NCBI GenBank assembly: GCA_018820765.1
Contig: JAHJNN010000007.1
Location: 124,001-188,000 of the forward strand
Direction: 5' to 3'
Length of the DNA stretch: 64,000 nucleotides
Source: Gammaproteobacteria bacterium
GTDB lineage: Bacteria; Pseudomonadota; Gammaproteobacteria; Burkholderiales; Thiobacillaceae
Positions 45,603 through 56,356 of the stretch are shown piece after piece; within the stretch, counting starts at the first letter, position 1; every line of letters begins with the position of its first letter. The notes beneath the pieces were generated by a model that saw only the letters and a list, made by a program, of their open reading frames with translations, made no database searches and had not been told where the DNA came from. A program made the position numbers and the translations under genes.

Positions 45603-46225
45603 TTGACGACCACCTGGCCGGACAGGCCATGCTCGGCCAGTTTCACCGCGGCCGCCACGGCAGCGGCGCGCGTCTCGAACGGCCCCACCCGCACGCGGGT
45701 CAGGGCGCCCACGGTATCGGTGAACACCGGCAATCCTGACTTGGCTGTGCGGGCTTTGAGGGTCTGGACCTTGGCGGGGTCCGACAGGGCAGCCAGCTGC
45801 ACGACGAAGAGCTCGCCGGCAGGCGCGGGTTTGGCTTGCGGGACGGATGCCGCAACGGGCTTGGCCGGCTGCGGTTTGGGCGCCGGCTTGGCTGGGGCTG
45901 CTTTGGCCGGCTCGGGTTTAGGTTCAGGCTTGGGTTCGGGCTCAGGCTCGGCTGCAGCGTGCGTCTCGGTCTCGGCCTCAGGATCGGGCGAGATGGGTGG
46001 TGCGGTCGCCACGTCGGGGGCCTCGGCCTGCTCCGGCGCCGCCGCCTCATCGGGCAGCACGTCCGGTGCCGCAGCCATGCGCACGGCCAGCGAACTGGCG
46101 GGCGGCGGCTCGTCTTCCAGCAGCAGCGGCAACACGATCACCGCCAGCAGGGTCAGCGCAACCGCGCCGATCAGGCGGCGCCGGGCGAGGCGTTTGAGGT
46201 CATGTTCACTGCTGGGTGGCGGCAT
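45599..46225 (-). CDS. dedD: SPOR-domain protein, DedD-like
   Basis: 208 residues. A short cytoplasmic start (MPPPSSEHDLKRLARRRLIG) precedes one membrane helix (AVALTLLAVIVLPLLLE), a Pro/Ala/Glu-rich periplasmic linker and a C-terminal SPOR domain (LFVVQLAALSDPAKVQTLKA ... LTRVRVGPFETRAAAVAAAV). SPOR domains bind denuded septal glycan, placing the protein in cell division. Start at ATG 46225 overlaps the folC end by 20 bases; the open frame extends further into folC but the DedD pattern begins here. Confidence 0.9.
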   Translation of the reverse strand: MPPPSSEHDLKRLARRRLIGAVALTLLAVIVLPLLLEDEPPPASSLAVRMAAAPDVLPDEAAAPEQAEAPDVATAPPISPDPEAETETHAAAEPEPEPKPEPKPEPAKAAPAKPAPKPQPAKPVAASVPQAKPAPAGELFVVQLAALSDPAKVQTLKARTAKSGLPVFTDTVGALTRVRVGPFETRAAAVAAAVKLAEHGLSGQVVVK

Positions 46226-47480
46226 GGTCGAGCACGGCGGCAACGGTATAGAACGAACCGAAGACGAGAATTCTATCACCTTCGCGCGCCGCGCCTCGCG
46301 CCTCGGCGAGCGCCGCGTTCACATCCGGCTGCACGCTGACCGGCGCCGCACCCGCGTGATCGCGCAGGACGGCTGCCAGCGCCGCGGCATCCTGCGCACG
46401 CGGCGATCCGGGGGTGCATGTCCACCATGCGTCGATTTCGCCGGACAAGGCCGCGAACACGCCCGCCGCATCCTTGTCAGCCAGCATGCCCACCACCGCC
46501 AGCGTGCGCCCGGCCGCCGGCTGCTCGCGCAGGGCGGCCGCCAGCGCCCGCGCCGCTTCCGGGTTGTGCGCCACGTCCACGATGACCTCCGGCGCGCGCG
46601 CGATGCGCTGGAAGCGGCCCGCCACGCGGGCGGCGGCGAGCCCCTCACGGATCGCCGCCGCGCTCACCGGAAGGCGGGCGCGCAGCGCCTCCAGCACGGC
46701 CAGCGCGCCGGCCGCGTTGCGCAGCTGGTAGGCGCCCGCCATCGCCGGCAGCGGCAAGGCCGGCCAAGTGACGTCGCTACCGCGATAGGTCCAGTGATCG
46801 TCATCGCGCTGCGCGGAAAAGTCGCGGTTCACGCAGCGCAAGTCGGCCCCGATGTCGCGGGCATACGCCAGCAGGCTGACCGGCGGCGCGGGATCGGCGC
46901 AGATGGCCGGCCGGCCGGCGCGGTAGATGCCCGCCTTCTCGAAACCGATCTGCTCGCGAGTGTCGCCCAGATAATCCATGTGGTCGAGATCGACGCTGGT
47001 GACGATGGCGGCGTCGGCGTCGAACACGTTCACCGCGTCGAGCCGCCCGCCGAGGCCGACCTCGAGGATGGCGACGTCGACGCCGGCGTCGATGAATTGC
47101 GCCATCGCGCCCAGGGTGCCGAATTCGAAATAGGTCAGCGAGGTGTCGCCGCGCGCGGCCTCGATCCGCTCGAACGCGGCGACCAGGTCGGCGTCGGAAG
47201 CGTCCGCCCCGGCAATCCGCACCCGCTCGTTGTAGCGCAGCAGATGCGGCGAGGTGTAGAGGCCGGTCTTGTAGCCGGCGGCGGCGAGGGTGGCTTCCAG
47301 GCAGGCGCAGGTGGAGCCTTTGCCATTGGTGCCGCCGACGACGATGAGCGGGAAATCCGGTGCCAGACCCATCGCATCACGGACCCGGCGCACCCGGTCG
47401 AGGCCCAGCTCGATGGCGCTGGGATGCAGCTGCTCCAGCCGCGCCAGCCAGGCTTCAAGAATGGATGAATGCTGCGCCAT
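46206..47480 (-). CDS. folC: Folylpolyglutamate/dihydrofolate synthase
   Basis: ATP enzyme that adds glutamate to folates and, in many bacteria, to dihydropteroate. 424 residues. P-loop LIVVGGTNGKGSTCACLEAT, GLYTSPHLLRYNERVRIAG, LEVGLGGRLDAVNVFDADAA, TSVDLDHMDYLG and VDVAHNPEAARALAAAL are family motifs. Follows accD by 64 bases. Confidence 0.95.
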   Translation of the reverse strand: MAQHSSILEAWLARLEQLHPSAIELGLDRVRRVRDAMGLAPDFPLIVVGGTNGKGSTCACLEATLAAAGYKTGLYTSPHLLRYNERVRIAGADASDADLVAAFERIEAARGDTSLTYFEFGTLGAMAQFIDAGVDVAILEVGLGGRLDAVNVFDADAAIVTSVDLDHMDYLGDTREQIGFEKAGIYRAGRPAICADPAPPVSLLAYARDIGADLRCVNRDFSAQRDDDHWTYRGSDVTWPALPLPAMAGAYQLRNAAGALAVLEALRARLPVSAAAIREGLAAARVAGRFQRIARAPEVIVDVAHNPEAARALAAALREQPAAGRTLAVVGMLADKDAAGVFAALSGEIDAWWTCTPGSPRAQDAAALAAVLRDHAGAAPVSVQPDVNAALAEARGAAREGDRILVFGSFYTVAAVLDHAATQQ

Positions 47481-47544
47481 CAGTTCACCGCCCGGGACGC
47501 CAGGCGCGTTCCCCGGCGTCCTTCGCGGTCAATTTCCCGGAAGC

Positions 47545-48411
47545 TCAGGCGGCAAGTGCCGGCCGGCCCATCATCATCGCCAGCGTGGTGGCGAGTTCAT
47601 TGCGCATCTGGCGGCGGTCGATGATGAGGTCGATGGCGCCCTTCTCCTGCAGGAACTCGGCGCGCTGGAAGCCTTCCGGCAGCGTCTCGCGCACCGTCTG
47701 CTCGATCACGCGCGGGCCGGCGAAACCGATCAGCGCATTCGGCTCGGCCATGATCAGGTCGCCCAGCATGGCGAAGCTGGCCGACACGCCGCCCATGGTG
47801 GGGTCGGTCAGCACCGAAATGAAAGGCAGATGGTTACGCGACAGCTGCGTCAGCGCGGCCGAGGTCTTCGCCATCTGCATCAGCGAGAACAGGCCTTCCT
47901 GCATGCGCGCGCCGCCGCTGGCGGAAAAACAGATGAAGGCGGAGTTCGACTCGATCGCCGCTTCGATCCCCTGGACGAAACGCTCGCCGACCACCGAGCC
48001 CATCGATCCGCCCATGAACTTGAACTCGAATGCGGCCGCCACCACCGGCACCGCCTTGACGCTGCCGCCGACCACCACCAGCGCATCGGTTTCCGAGGTG
48101 CCGGTCTGCGCTTCCTTCAGGCGGTCGGGGTATTTCTTGCTGTCCTTGAACTTCAGCGGGTCGAGCGGAGTGATCGCGGCACCGATTTCATGCTGGACTT
48201 CGGCATCGAGCAGCATGGCCAGCCGCGCGCGGGCGCCGATGCGGTGATGATGGCCGCACTTGGGGCACACCTCCAGATTGCTTTCGAGGTCGGCGCGGTA
48301 GAGCACCTCGTTGCATGCCGGGCACTTGGACCACAGCCCTTCCGGCATCGATTTGCGCGCCTCGACCCGGCGCTTGATTTTCGGGGGCAGGATTTTCTGG
48401 AACCAGCTCAT
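47545..48411 (-). CDS. accD: Acetyl-CoA carboxylase carboxyltransferase subunit beta
   Basis: 288 residues; forms the carboxyltransferase with AccA in the first step of fatty-acid synthesis. N-terminal zinc ribbon with two CxxC pairs (KCPACN and VCPKCG), then [40 protein letters not shown] and [19 protein letters not shown]. Complete and of usual size. Located between trpA (25 bases away) and folC, the common trpFBA-accD-folC order. Confidence 0.97.
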   Translation of the reverse strand: MSWFQKILPPKIKRRVEARKSMPEGLWSKCPACNEVLYRADLESNLEVCPKCGHHHRIGARARLAMLLDAEVQHEIGAAITPLDPLKFKDSKKYPDRLKEAQTGTSETDALVVVGGSVKAVPVVAAAFEFKFMGGSMGSVVGERFVQGIEAAIESNSAFICFSASGGARMQEGLFSLMQMAKTSAALTQLSRNHLPFISVLTDPTMGGVSASFAMLGDLIMAEPNALIGFAGPRVIEQTVRETLPEGFQRAEFLQEKGAIDLIIDRRQMRNELATTLAMMMGRPALAA

Positions 48412-48436
48412 GGTTGTCTCCGCTAGCTAAATTTCG

Positions 48437-49249
48437 TCAGGCTTGTTTCGATGCGGCGTCGACCCCGCGGCGCAACTCGGCCACCAGGTGCTTGACGCGG
48501 TTGACGCACTCGCCTTCCGGCGCGGTCTCGATCTCGTTCACGATACGGCTGCCCACCACCACGGCATCGGCAATCCGCGCCACCGCCTCGGCGGTCGCGG
48601 CGTCGCGGATGCCGAAGCCCACGCCGACCGGCAGGCTGCAATGCCTGCGCACCATGGCGAGCTTGTTCGCAACTTCTTCGGTGTCGAGATTGGCCGACCC
48701 GGTGACGCCCTTCAGCGACACGTAGTAGATGAAGCCGCCCGCAGCAGCGGCCACCTGCTCCACCCGCGATTCGGGCGTGGTCGGCGACAGCAGGAAAATC
48801 GGATCGAGCCCGGCTGCCTTGAACACGTCCGACACGCCGGCCGATTCCTCGGGCGGAATGTCCACCGTCAGCACGCCGTCCACACCGGCCGCCTTCGCAG
48901 CCTGGGCAAAGGTTTCGTAGCCCATGTGCTCGACCGGATTGGCGTAGCCCATCAGCACCACCGGCGTGGTCGTGTTGGTCTTGCGGAATTCCGCGGTCAT
49001 CGTGAGCACGTCCTTCAATCCCACCTTGTTCGCCAGCGCCCGCTCGGACGCGCGCTGGATCACCGGGCCGTCGGCCATCGGATCGGAAAACGGCACCCCC
49101 AGCTCGATGATGTCCGCCCCGGCTTCCACCAGCGCGTGCATCAGCGGCACCGTCATGCCCTTGCCGGGATCGCCGGCGGTGATGAAGGGGATCAGGGCTT
49201 TCTTGTTTTGCGCCTTCAGCGCGGTAAAGGTCTGGCCGATGCGGCTCAT
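48437..49249 (-). CDS. trpA: Tryptophan synthase alpha chain
   Basis: 270 residues. TIM-barrel subunit that splits indole-glycerol phosphate. [20 protein letters not shown], the catalytic Glu and Asp in [40 protein letters not shown], and [20 protein letters not shown] are conserved. ATG 49249 begins the standard MSRIGQTF N-terminus. 44 bases follow the trpB stop. Confidence 0.97.
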   Translation of the reverse strand: MSRIGQTFTALKAQNKKALIPFITAGDPGKGMTVPLMHALVEAGADIIELGVPFSDPMADGPVIQRASERALANKVGLKDVLTMTAEFRKTNTTTPVVLMGYANPVEHMGYETFAQAAKAAGVDGVLTVDIPPEESAGVSDVFKAAGLDPIFLLSPTTPESRVEQVAAAAGGFIYYVSLKGVTGSANLDTEEVANKLAMVRRHCSLPVGVGFGIRDAATAEAVARIADAVVVGSRIVNEIETAPEGECVNRVKHLVAELRRGVDAASKQA

Positions 49250-49293
49250 GGTTCGGTCTTCTGGATAGTCGGTTCGATTGAATGAGGGCGGGC

Positions 49294-50493
49294 TTACAGC
49301 GTAATCCCCGACACCTTCGCCACGGTGTTGATGTCCTTGTCGCCGCGACCGGACAGGTTGACCAGGATGATCTGGTCCTTCTTCAGGGTCGGTGCGAGCT
49401 TCTTGGCGTGGGCGACGGCGTGGCTCGATTCGAGCGCGGGAATGATGCCTTCCAGGCGGCACAGGTCGTGGAAGGCGGCGAGCGCCTCGTCGTCGTTGAT
49501 GGCGACATATTCGGCGCGGCCGGCGTCTTTCAGGTAACTGTGCTCGGGGCCGACGCCGGGGTAATCGAGACCGGCGGAAACCGAGTGGGTTTCGATGATC
49601 TGGCCGTTCTCGTCCTGCATCAGGTAGCTGCGGAAGCCGTGCAGAATGCCGGGGGTGCCGGCCGACAGCGGCGCGGCATGCTTGCCGCTGGCGATGCCGG
49701 AGCCACCCGCCTCGACGCCGATCAGGCGCACCCCGTCATACGGGATGTAGGGGTGGAAGATGCCGATGGCGTTGGAGCCGCCGCCGACGCAAGCGATCAC
49801 GGCATCGGGCTGACGGCCGGTCAGTTCGGGCATCTGGGTGAGGCACTCGCGGCCGATCACGCACTGGAAGTCGCGTACCAGCATGGGATACGGGTGCGGG
49901 CCGGCGGCGGTGCCGAGGATGTAGAAGGTCGACTCGACATTGGTGACCCAGTCGCGCATCGCCTCGTTCAAGGCATCCTTCAGCGTCTTCGAACCGCTGG
50001 ACACCGGCACCACGGTCGCGCCGAGGAGCTTCATGCGAAAGACATTGGGCGACTGGCGGGCGACATCCTCGGCGCCCATGTAGACCACGCATTCCATGCC
50101 GTAGCGCGCGGCGACCGTGGCCGAGGCGACGCCATGCTGGCCGGCGCCGGTCTCGGCGATGACACGCTTCTTGCCCATGCGCCGCGCCAGCAGCGCCTGG
50201 CCGATGGTGTTGTTGATCTTGTGCGCGCCGGTGTGGTTGAGGTCTTCGCGCTTGAGATAGATCTGTGCACCGCCGTACTGTTCGGAGAGCCGCTTGGCGT
50301 GATAGACCGGGCTGGGACGGCCGACGTAATGCTTCAGTTCGTATTCGAATTCGGCCATGAAGGCGGGATCGTTGCGCGCACGGTCGTATTCGACACGCAG
50401 CTCTTCGAGCGCCGCCATCAGGGTTTCGGCGACGAAAATGCCGCCGTAGGGGCCGAAGTGGCCGCGGGAATCCGGGAGATCAGTCAACTTCAT
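49294..50493 (-). CDS. trpB: Tryptophan synthase beta chain
   Basis: 399-residue PLP subunit that joins indole and serine. [20 protein letters not shown], the PLP lysine in [53 protein letters not shown] and [16 protein letters not shown] are intact. Its ATG overlaps the trpF stop by four bases. Confidence 0.97.
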   Translation of the reverse strand: MKLTDLPDSRGHFGPYGGIFVAETLMAALEELRVEYDRARNDPAFMAEFEYELKHYVGRPSPVYHAKRLSEQYGGAQIYLKREDLNHTGAHKINNTIGQALLARRMGKKRVIAETGAGQHGVASATVAARYGMECVVYMGAEDVARQSPNVFRMKLLGATVVPVSSGSKTLKDALNEAMRDWVTNVESTFYILGTAAGPHPYPMLVRDFQCVIGRECLTQMPELTGRQPDAVIACVGGGSNAIGIFHPYIPYDGVRLIGVEAGGSGIASGKHAAPLSAGTPGILHGFRSYLMQDENGQIIETHSVSAGLDYPGVGPEHSYLKDAGRAEYVAINDDEALAAFHDLCRLEGIIPALESSHAVAHAKKLAPTLKKDQIILVNLSGRGDKDINTVAKVSGITL

Positions 50494-51110
50494 GATGATG
50501 CTTTCGCTTTCGCAATGAATTGCGCAATCTTGTGCGCGTCCTTGATGCCTTTGGTGACTTCGACGCCGGAGGAGACGTCCACCGCCCACGGGCGCACGCG
50601 CTCGACCGCCTCGGCGACATTGTCCGGCGTGAGTCCGCCCGACAGGATGACCGGCTTCGGCAGGTCCGGCGGAATCAGGCTCCAGTCGAAGCGTTCGCCG
50701 GTACCGCCCGGCACGCCCGCCACCCAGGCGTCGAGCAGCAAACCGCGCGCGGCGTCGAAGTCAGCCGCGCATTTTAGCAAATCCGTGTCGCGATTGACGC
50801 GCACCGCCTTGATGAAGGGGCGCCCGAAGCGCGCGCAGTCGGCCGGCGTCTCGTCGCCGTGGAACTGCAAGAGGTCGAGCGGCACCGCCTGCAGAACCGA
50901 TTCGATGAATGCGGGTTCGGCATCGACGAACAGGCCGACCGCCTGCACGAAGGGCGGCAGTTCGCGCACCAGCGCGGCAGCGGCGTCGATCGTGAGGTGG
51001 CGCGGGCTTTTTTCGTAGAACACGAAACCCAGCGCATCCGCCCCGGCGTCGCAGGCGGCGTGCAGATCCTGCGCCCGGGTGATGCCGCAGATTTTTACGC
51101 GAACAGCCAT
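50490..51110 (-). CDS. trpF: Phosphoribosylanthranilate isomerase
   Basis: 206-residue TIM barrel of tryptophan synthesis. The general base Cys is in [13 protein letters not shown] and the acid Asp in [44 protein letters not shown] and [14 protein letters not shown] support it. Overlaps truA by 16 bases and trpB by four. Confidence 0.96.
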   Translation of the reverse strand: MAVRVKICGITRAQDLHAACDAGADALGFVFYEKSPRHLTIDAAAALVRELPPFVQAVGLFVDAEPAFIESVLQAVPLDLLQFHGDETPADCARFGRPFIKAVRVNRDTDLLKCAADFDAARGLLLDAWVAGVPGGTGERFDWSLIPPDLPKPVILSGGLTPDNVAEAVERVRPWAVDVSSGVEVTKGIKDAHKIAQFIAKAKASS

Positions 51111-51874
51111 CGTTCAGAAGATTCCGGCAGGGCAAAGTGCGCAGGATACCGGATGTGGGTGAGATACAGCCCGGCGGCGTCGAAGGTCGGTGCGGCGAGC
51201 GTGCGGTCGCGGCCGACCAGGATCTGGTGCATCCATTCGGGCGGCTGCGCGCCGGCACCGACCTGGATCAGGCAGCCCATGAGGTTGCGCACCATGTGGT
51301 GCAGAAAGCCGTCGGCGCGAAAGTCGCACAGCAGGTAGTCGCCGCGCCGTTCGATGTGCGCCAGCCGCAATTCCTTGACGGGCGTTTTGGCCTGGCATTC
51401 GGCGGCGCGGAACGCGGAAAAGTCATGCTGCCCGATCAGGTGTGCCGCCGCCCGGTTCATCGCGTCGGCATCGAGCGGGCGGTGGTGCCAGCCGATCAGC
51501 CCCTGGTTGAGGCCGGGGCGCACCGGGTGATTCAGCAACACGTAGCGGTAGCCGCGCTGGATGGCGGCAAAGCGGGCGTGGAAGTCCTCGCTCACCTCGT
51601 GCGCCCACAGCACCGCCACGCCTGGGGGGAGATGGCTGTTGACGCCGCGCACCCAGGCGGTGAGCGGACGCTGTGCCTCCGTATCGAAATGCGCCACCTG
51701 GAACGCCGCATGGACGCCGGTGTCGGTGCGGCCGGCCGCGGTGACGGCGGTTTTCTCGCCGGCAATCGCCGATACCGCTGCTTCCAGCGCGTCTTGCACG
51801 CCGCAGCCCTGCGGCTGCGACTGCCAGCCGCAAAAGCCGACGCCGCAATATTCCAGACCCACCACGATTCTCAT
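51095..51874 (-). CDS. truA: tRNA pseudouridine38-40 synthase
   Basis: 259 residues; modifies the anticodon stem-loop of tRNAs. Starts [20 protein letters not shown], with catalytic Asp in [20 protein letters not shown], and [37 protein letters not shown] and [22 protein letters not shown] 51874 overlaps the stop of the upstream membrane-protein gene (ATGA). Confidence 0.97.
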   Translation of the reverse strand: MRIVVGLEYCGVGFCGWQSQPQGCGVQDALEAAVSAIAGEKTAVTAAGRTDTGVHAAFQVAHFDTEAQRPLTAWVRGVNSHLPPGVAVLWAHEVSEDFHARFAAIQRGYRYVLLNHPVRPGLNQGLIGWHHRPLDADAMNRAAAHLIGQHDFSAFRAAECQAKTPVKELRLAHIERRGDYLLCDFRADGFLHHMVRNLMGCLIQVGAGAQPPEWMHQILVGRDRTLAAPTFDAAGLYLTHIRYPAHFALPESSERWLFA

Positions 51875-52485
51875 GCCAATACGATCCACAGCAGAAGCAA
51901 GGCCGCGAGTATGACGGCGCTGTCGCGGCTTTGCCAGCGCTCGGCCTCGAGGGTGTAGGTGACGGGGGTCGCCTCATCGGGCAGCGGCGCGCGCAGCGCC
52001 TCCAGCCAGTGCGCCGGTTTCGGCGCGCGTTCGACGTAATCGAGCGTCAGGCCCAGGCGCACCGCGAAGGCGCGGCGGTCGAAGCCCAGCCAGCTCAGCG
52101 GCTTCGCCAGGGCATACAGGCCGTATATGAAGCGCGGACGGGAGGTATAGGCCAGGAGCAGCGCCAGCCCGGCCAGCATCAGCACCAGCCGTGCCGTGCG
52201 CAGGGCGCCCTGCTGCAGGCCTTCGACGCTGGGGCTCGCCCAGTCCAGCGCCGGCCAGACGGCCGTACCCGGCAGGATGTAGGCATAGGTGAGCAGCAAC
52301 ACCGCCAGCAGCCAGCGGGTGCGGCGCAGCAAACGCAGCAGTTGCAGGCGGACGGGCGCAAACAGAAAGGCCGTCGCGCTCGCGACGGCCAAAATGATCA
52401 AGGGAGACAGGGCGGCGCGCTCCACCGCCACCGCCCACCCGCACCACAACAGGATGCGGGCAGCTGGATGAATCGGGTTAGCCAA
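51871..52485 (-). CDS. Membrane protein, weakly CbiQ/EcfT-like
   Basis: 204 residues, five or so membrane segments, Arg-rich loops. The stretch SRPRFIYGLYALAKPLSWLG followed by FDRRAFAVRLGLTLDYVE resembles the cytoplasmic coupling helices of energy-coupling-factor T components (CbiQ/EcfT), but no ECF ATPase or S component is nearby. Start is a TTG at 52485 overlapping the end of fimV by eight bases. Translationally coupled to truA. Function unknown; transport role is a weak inference. Confidence 0.6.
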   Translation of the reverse strand: MANPIHPAARILLWCGWAVAVERAALSPLIILAVASATAFLFAPVRLQLLRLLRRTRWLLAVLLLTYAYILPGTAVWPALDWASPSVEGLQQGALRTARLVLMLAGLALLLAYTSRPRFIYGLYALAKPLSWLGFDRRAFAVRLGLTLDYVERAPKPAHWLEALRAPLPDEATPVTYTLEAERWQSRDSAVILAALLLLWIVLA

Positions 52486-54949
52486 GCGAACTCAACATGC
52501 CTTTCGCGTCGTCCTTTTGCTTGTCGCTGCCCTCGGCCAGCACCTCGTTGAGGATTTCGCGGGCGCCTTCCTTGTCGCCCATTTCCACATAGGCACGGGC
52601 GAGGTCGAGTTTGGTGCCGACTTCGTCCAGTTCGAGATCGTTGCCGCCGGCTTCGCCCAGATCGAGGTCAAGGCCGCTGAAGTCGAATTTGCTGTCCGGG
52701 CCGTTGTCTTCCTCCAGCCCCAGGTCGAGCTTCAGGGCGTCATCGGTCGGCGCCGGCACGTCCAGATCCGGCAGGTCGAAGTTGAGGCCGAGCGTGTCCA
52801 TTTCCACGTAGCCCGTGTCGGGGGCCGCGGCCGCCTCGGGCTGCGCATCGAAATTGAGCACGTGGCCCGCGGATTCGAATTCCATCGGCGTGCCGGCCGT
52901 TACCGACTCGAACTCCGGCGTGGTCTCGGCGACAGGCTCAGGCGTGATGTCGATTTCAACCGGGGCAGCGAGCGACGCCTCCGCCGCGGGTTCGGATGCA
53001 AACTCGTCCACGAAAGTCACGGCGCCGCCGGCAACCGCATCGGTGGCAGCCACGGTGGCCGCAGGAGCGGCACTCGACTGCTCGCCGCCATACAGCGGAT
53101 TGGTCGGGTCGATGGCGCGACCCATTTCGCAGGCCTTGTCCCACAGCGGGCTCGCGTTGCCGCCGAGCGCGGCGAACAGTTCGCCGGCCACCGACTCGAA
53201 AGCCGAGGTGTTGCGCTGCGCGGCGTAGATTTCAAGCAGCTTGACGCGGATCTCGTGGCGGTCCGGATTCTTGCTGATCGCTTCCTTGAGGATTTCCTCG
53301 GCCTGAGCATCGCGGCCGTAGGCCATGTACACCTCGGCTTCGGCGATGGGATCGACGTCATGCGTGTCGATGGTCCCCAGGCCTGCCTGGCTGAAATCGG
53401 TCAGGAAGGACGTGTCGCCCGTGTTGACGCTGCCGCCGGACGCCGCGCCGATCACCGTGTTGGGGCGTACTTCGCCGCCGGTGATGAGGCTGTCTTCCAG
53501 CGCAGTGGCCTTGCGGCGGCGGCCGCCGCTCGCCATCATCCACCACAGCACACCGCCCAGGCCGAGTGCGGCCAGGCCGCCGCCCCAGTAAAGCGGGTTG
53601 GCGAGCAGGGGGTCGTACCAGCTTTCGGTGGACTCGGGGATGACCGGCGGCGCCTCGACGACCGGAACCACCGGTGCAGGACGGGGAGCGGGCTTGGTTT
53701 CCACCGGGGCCGGCGCAGGTGCGGGGGCCGGTTTGGCTTCCACCGGGGCCGGCGCGGGCGGCGCCTGAACCGTGGCTTGCGCCAGCGCTTTTTCCTTCAT
53801 CTCGACCAGCTTCTGCATGTCCTGGACCTGCTTTTCCAGCATGGCCACGCGCTGACCCGATTCCTTGAGCGCTTTTTCACGCGCTGCCGCATCTTCCTCC
53901 TGGGCGCGCAGCTTCTCCTGCAGGGCACGGGCTTCGTCGGCCTTGGCGCCCGCTGCGACCGCGGGCGCGGCCTTGGACAGTTTCACCACATCCTTCTGCG
54001 CTTCCGGCGCCGGTTTGGCGCGGTCCTGCACCTTGGGCGTGATCTTGCCGCTGCTGGCCTGGTCCGGGGCGGCTTTCGCCTCGGGTGCGGTGCTCACGGC
54101 GCCGGCCAGCTTCTGGCGATAGGCGCGCCAATCGTCTGCCTGCAGCTTGAGCTCACGCACCGCCTCCTGCTGCGGAATCGCGGCGACGGCTTCAGCCGAC
54201 GGCACCTTGAGCGTCTTGCCCGCTTTCAGCCGGTTTACGTTGCCGGCGAACGCGTCGGTGTTTTCACGGTACAGGCCCAGCAGCGTCTGCTCCAGGCTGA
54301 CGCCTTCAGGGCGCACGCGGCTGGCGATGCCCGACAGCGTATCGCCGCGCTTGACGGTCACGCTGTCGGGCGCGGCCGCCTGCGGTGCCGGCGCGGGCGC
54401 GGGCTTGCTTGCAGCGGCGGGCGGCGGCGCCTTCGGCGCGGCCGGAGCCGTCACGGCTTGCGGGGCACGTACAGGTGTGGGTGCGGGCTTGGCGACGGGC
54501 GTCTGGGCCGGGGCAACCGCCACTGGCGCCACAGTCTGGGGGCCGCCCATGCCGGGCGGATCGAGCAGCATGGTGTATTCGCGCACCAGCCGACCCGACG
54601 CCCAGTTCAGTTCAACCAGCATGTCGATGAAGGGGTCGGTGACCGGGCGGCTGGAGGTGACTTTCAGCACCGCGCGGCCATCGCGCTTCTTCTCGACGGC
54701 AAAACGCAGGGAAGACAGGACGGGGGCGAAATCGACCCGCGCATCGCGAAATGCCTGATCGGAAGCGAGGTTGGCCGACAGGCTGTCGAGTTCAGCCTTG
54801 TCCTCCGCGAACAGTTCGATCTCGGCAGCCAGGGGCTGACCCAGGGCCGACGTGACCGACAACCTGCCCAACCCGGCGGCGTTCGCCAGCAGCGGCACGG
54901 CGATCAGACCGGCGGCCACCAGTTGGGTGGTGAAGCGCTTCAATTTCAT
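52478..54949 (-). CDS. fimV: FimV/HubP polar hub protein
   Basis: 823 residues. Order: signal peptide (KLKRFTTQLVAAGLIAVPLL), the FimV N-terminal domain (LGRLSVTSALGQPLAAEIEL), a Pro/Ala linker, a LysM peptidoglycan-binding module (SVTVKRGDTLSGIASRVRPE), a coiled coil (residues about 370-415, EEDAAAREKALKESGQRVAM), another Pro/Ala linker, one membrane helix (GGGLAALGLGGVLWWMM), and an acidic cytoplasmic part ending in the TPR-like FimV C-terminal domain (LDLARAYVEMGDKEGAREIL). FimV organises type IV pilus and polar proteins, linking it with the minor pilin operon at 5263-12611. asd-fimV-truA order is as in Pseudomonas. Confidence 0.94.
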   Translation of the reverse strand: MKLKRFTTQLVAAGLIAVPLLANAAGLGRLSVTSALGQPLAAEIELFAEDKAELDSLSANLASDQAFRDARVDFAPVLSSLRFAVEKKRDGRAVLKVTSSRPVTDPFIDMLVELNWASGRLVREYTMLLDPPGMGGPQTVAPVAVAPAQTPVAKPAPTPVRAPQAVTAPAAPKAPPPAAASKPAPAPAPQAAAPDSVTVKRGDTLSGIASRVRPEGVSLEQTLLGLYRENTDAFAGNVNRLKAGKTLKVPSAEAVAAIPQQEAVRELKLQADDWRAYRQKLAGAVSTAPEAKAAPDQASSGKITPKVQDRAKPAPEAQKDVVKLSKAAPAVAAGAKADEARALQEKLRAQEEDAAAREKALKESGQRVAMLEKQVQDMQKLVEMKEKALAQATVQAPPAPAPVEAKPAPAPAPAPVETKPAPRPAPVVPVVEAPPVIPESTESWYDPLLANPLYWGGGLAALGLGGVLWWMMASGGRRRKATALEDSLITGGEVRPNTVIGAASGGSVNTGDTSFLTDFSQAGLGTIDTHDVDPIAEAEVYMAYGRDAQAEEILKEAISKNPDRHEIRVKLLEIYAAQRNTSAFESVAGELFAALGGNASPLWDKACEMGRAIDPTNPLYGGEQSSAAPAATVAATDAVAGGAVTFVDEFASEPAAEASLAAPVEIDITPEPVAETTPEFESVTAGTPMEFESAGHVLNFDAQPEAAAAPDTGYVEMDTLGLNFDLPDLDVPAPTDDALKLDLGLEEDNGPDSKFDFSGLDLDLGEAGGNDLELDEVGTKLDLARAYVEMGDKEGAREILNEVLAEGSDKQKDDAKGMLSSLG

Positions 54950-55081
54950 CCCGTATCTCCCTATTCGCCCCGCGCGGCGGGGCTGTTGAATCCTTGACGC
55001 CACTATTGACGGCTCGTCAGGCGCAATCTTTAATGCATTCATCACACCCGCACCGGATTTCCCGTGCCAAGCCGCGTCCCG

Positions 55082-56194
55082 TCAGGCTTCCAGCAGGATG
55101 CGCAGCATGCGGCGCAGCGGCTCCGCCGCCCCCCACAACAGTTGATCGCCGACCGTGAACGCGGTCAGGTACTCGGGACCCATATTGAGTTTGCGCATGC
55201 GGCCGATCGGCACGGTCAGCGTGCCGGTCACCGCCGCCGGAGTGAGTTCGCGCATGGTGATCTCGCGATCGTTCGGCACCACTTTCACCCATTGATTGTG
55301 CGCAGCGATCAGGCTGTGGATATCGGCCAGCGGCACGTCCTTGGTCAGCTTGATGGTGAGCGCCTGCGAATGGCAGCGCATCGCGCCGACGCGCACGCAC
55401 AGGCCGTCGATGGGAACCGGATTGTCGCTGCGGCGCATGATCTTGTTGGCCTCGACCTGCGCCTTCCACTCCTCCTTCGACTGGCCGGATTCGAGGGCGA
55501 CGTCGATCCACGGGATCAGGTTGCCGGCCAGCGGCACCGGCCAGGCATCGACCGGGTAGCGGTCGGAACGGATGAACTCGGACACCTTGCGGTCGATTTC
55601 GAGAATCGCCGAGGCCGGGTCGTCGATCAGCGACTTCACTTCGGTGTGGACCGCGCCCATCTGCGCAATCAGCTCGCGCATGTTGCGCGCGCCGGCACCC
55701 GAGGCGGCCTGATAGGTCATCGGCGACACCCACTCGACCAGCCCCGCGTCGAACAGCCCGCCCATCGCCATCAGCATCAGCGAGACCGTGCAGTTGCCGC
55801 CGACGTAGGTCTTGACGCCATTGGCGATGCCCTCGGTGATGACGTTCTTGTTGACCGGGTCGAGGATGATGATGGCCTCGTCCTTCATCCGCAGCGTCGA
55901 GGCGGCGTCGATCCAGTAGCCGTTCCAGCCCGCCGCGCGCAGCTTCGGGTAGATTTCCTTCGTGTAATCGCCGCCCTGGCAGGTGATGATGGTGTCGCAC
56001 AGCTTCAGGTCGTCAATGCTGTTGGCATCCTTCAGCGGCGGCACGTCGCGGCCAATGTCGGGGCCCTTGCCACCCACGTTCGAGGTGGTGAAGAACACCG
56101 GCTCGATGTGGTCGAAATCGCGTTCGTCCGTCATGCGGCCCATCAGCACGGAACCCACCATGCCGCGCCAGCCGATCAGTCCTACTTTCATCAT
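55082..56194 (-). CDS. asd: Aspartate-semialdehyde dehydrogenase
   Basis: 370 residues; makes aspartate semialdehyde for Lys, Met, Thr and diaminopimelate. NADP motif [20 protein letters not shown], catalytic Cys in [20 protein letters not shown], catalytic His in [16 protein letters not shown], with [11 protein letters not shown] and [17 protein letters not shown] lies eight bases before the ATG at 56194. The leader carries four GGGGTCA heptamers. Between leuB and fimV. Confidence 0.97.
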   Translation of the reverse strand: MMKVGLIGWRGMVGSVLMGRMTDERDFDHIEPVFFTTSNVGGKGPDIGRDVPPLKDANSIDDLKLCDTIITCQGGDYTKEIYPKLRAAGWNGYWIDAASTLRMKDEAIIILDPVNKNVITEGIANGVKTYVGGNCTVSLMLMAMGGLFDAGLVEWVSPMTYQAASGAGARNMRELIAQMGAVHTEVKSLIDDPASAILEIDRKVSEFIRSDRYPVDAWPVPLAGNLIPWIDVALESGQSKEEWKAQVEANKIMRRSDNPVPIDGLCVRVGAMRCHSQALTIKLTKDVPLADIHSLIAAHNQWVKVVPNDREITMRELTPAAVTGTLTVPIGRMRKLNMGPEYLTAFTVGDQLLWGAAEPLRRMLRILLEA

Positions 56195-56212
56195 TTTCGT
56201 GTCTCCGTGTGA

Positions 56213-56240
56213 GGGGTCAGGGGTCAGGGGTCAGGGGTCA
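56213..56240. repeat. Four perfect GGGGTCA heptamers in the asd leader
   Basis: Tandem array in the 162-base gap between leuB and asd, about 20 bases upstream of the asd start (transcribed as TGACCCC). Degenerate related units (CCTGAATCC, CCTGACCCC) continue at about 56298-56330 in the same gap. Same unit as in ileS at 1223-1250. Confidence 0.9.
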
Positions 56241-56356
56241 GGGAACGAGCGGCCAAGACCGCGCAATTTTCAAGGCGCGGGCTGTGCCCGCACCATCCCT
56301 GAATCCTGATCCCTGAATCCTGACCCCTAAAATTCCTAAATCCCAGTTCCCAAATC

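Noticed and set aside
45162..47468. 768-codon plus-strand open frame opposite cvpA, dedD and folC
   Set aside because: Composition is Arg/Gln/Ala-rich with no recognisable domain; three well-supported genes occupy the other strand.
52517..54997. 826-codon plus-strand open frame opposite fimV
   Set aside because: Shadow of the Ala/Pro-rich fimV coding sequence; repetitive Arg/Gly translation without motifs.
56213..56240. Tandem short repeats considered as a CRISPR-like array
   Set aside because: Units are 7 bases with no spacers; a microsatellite, not CRISPR.
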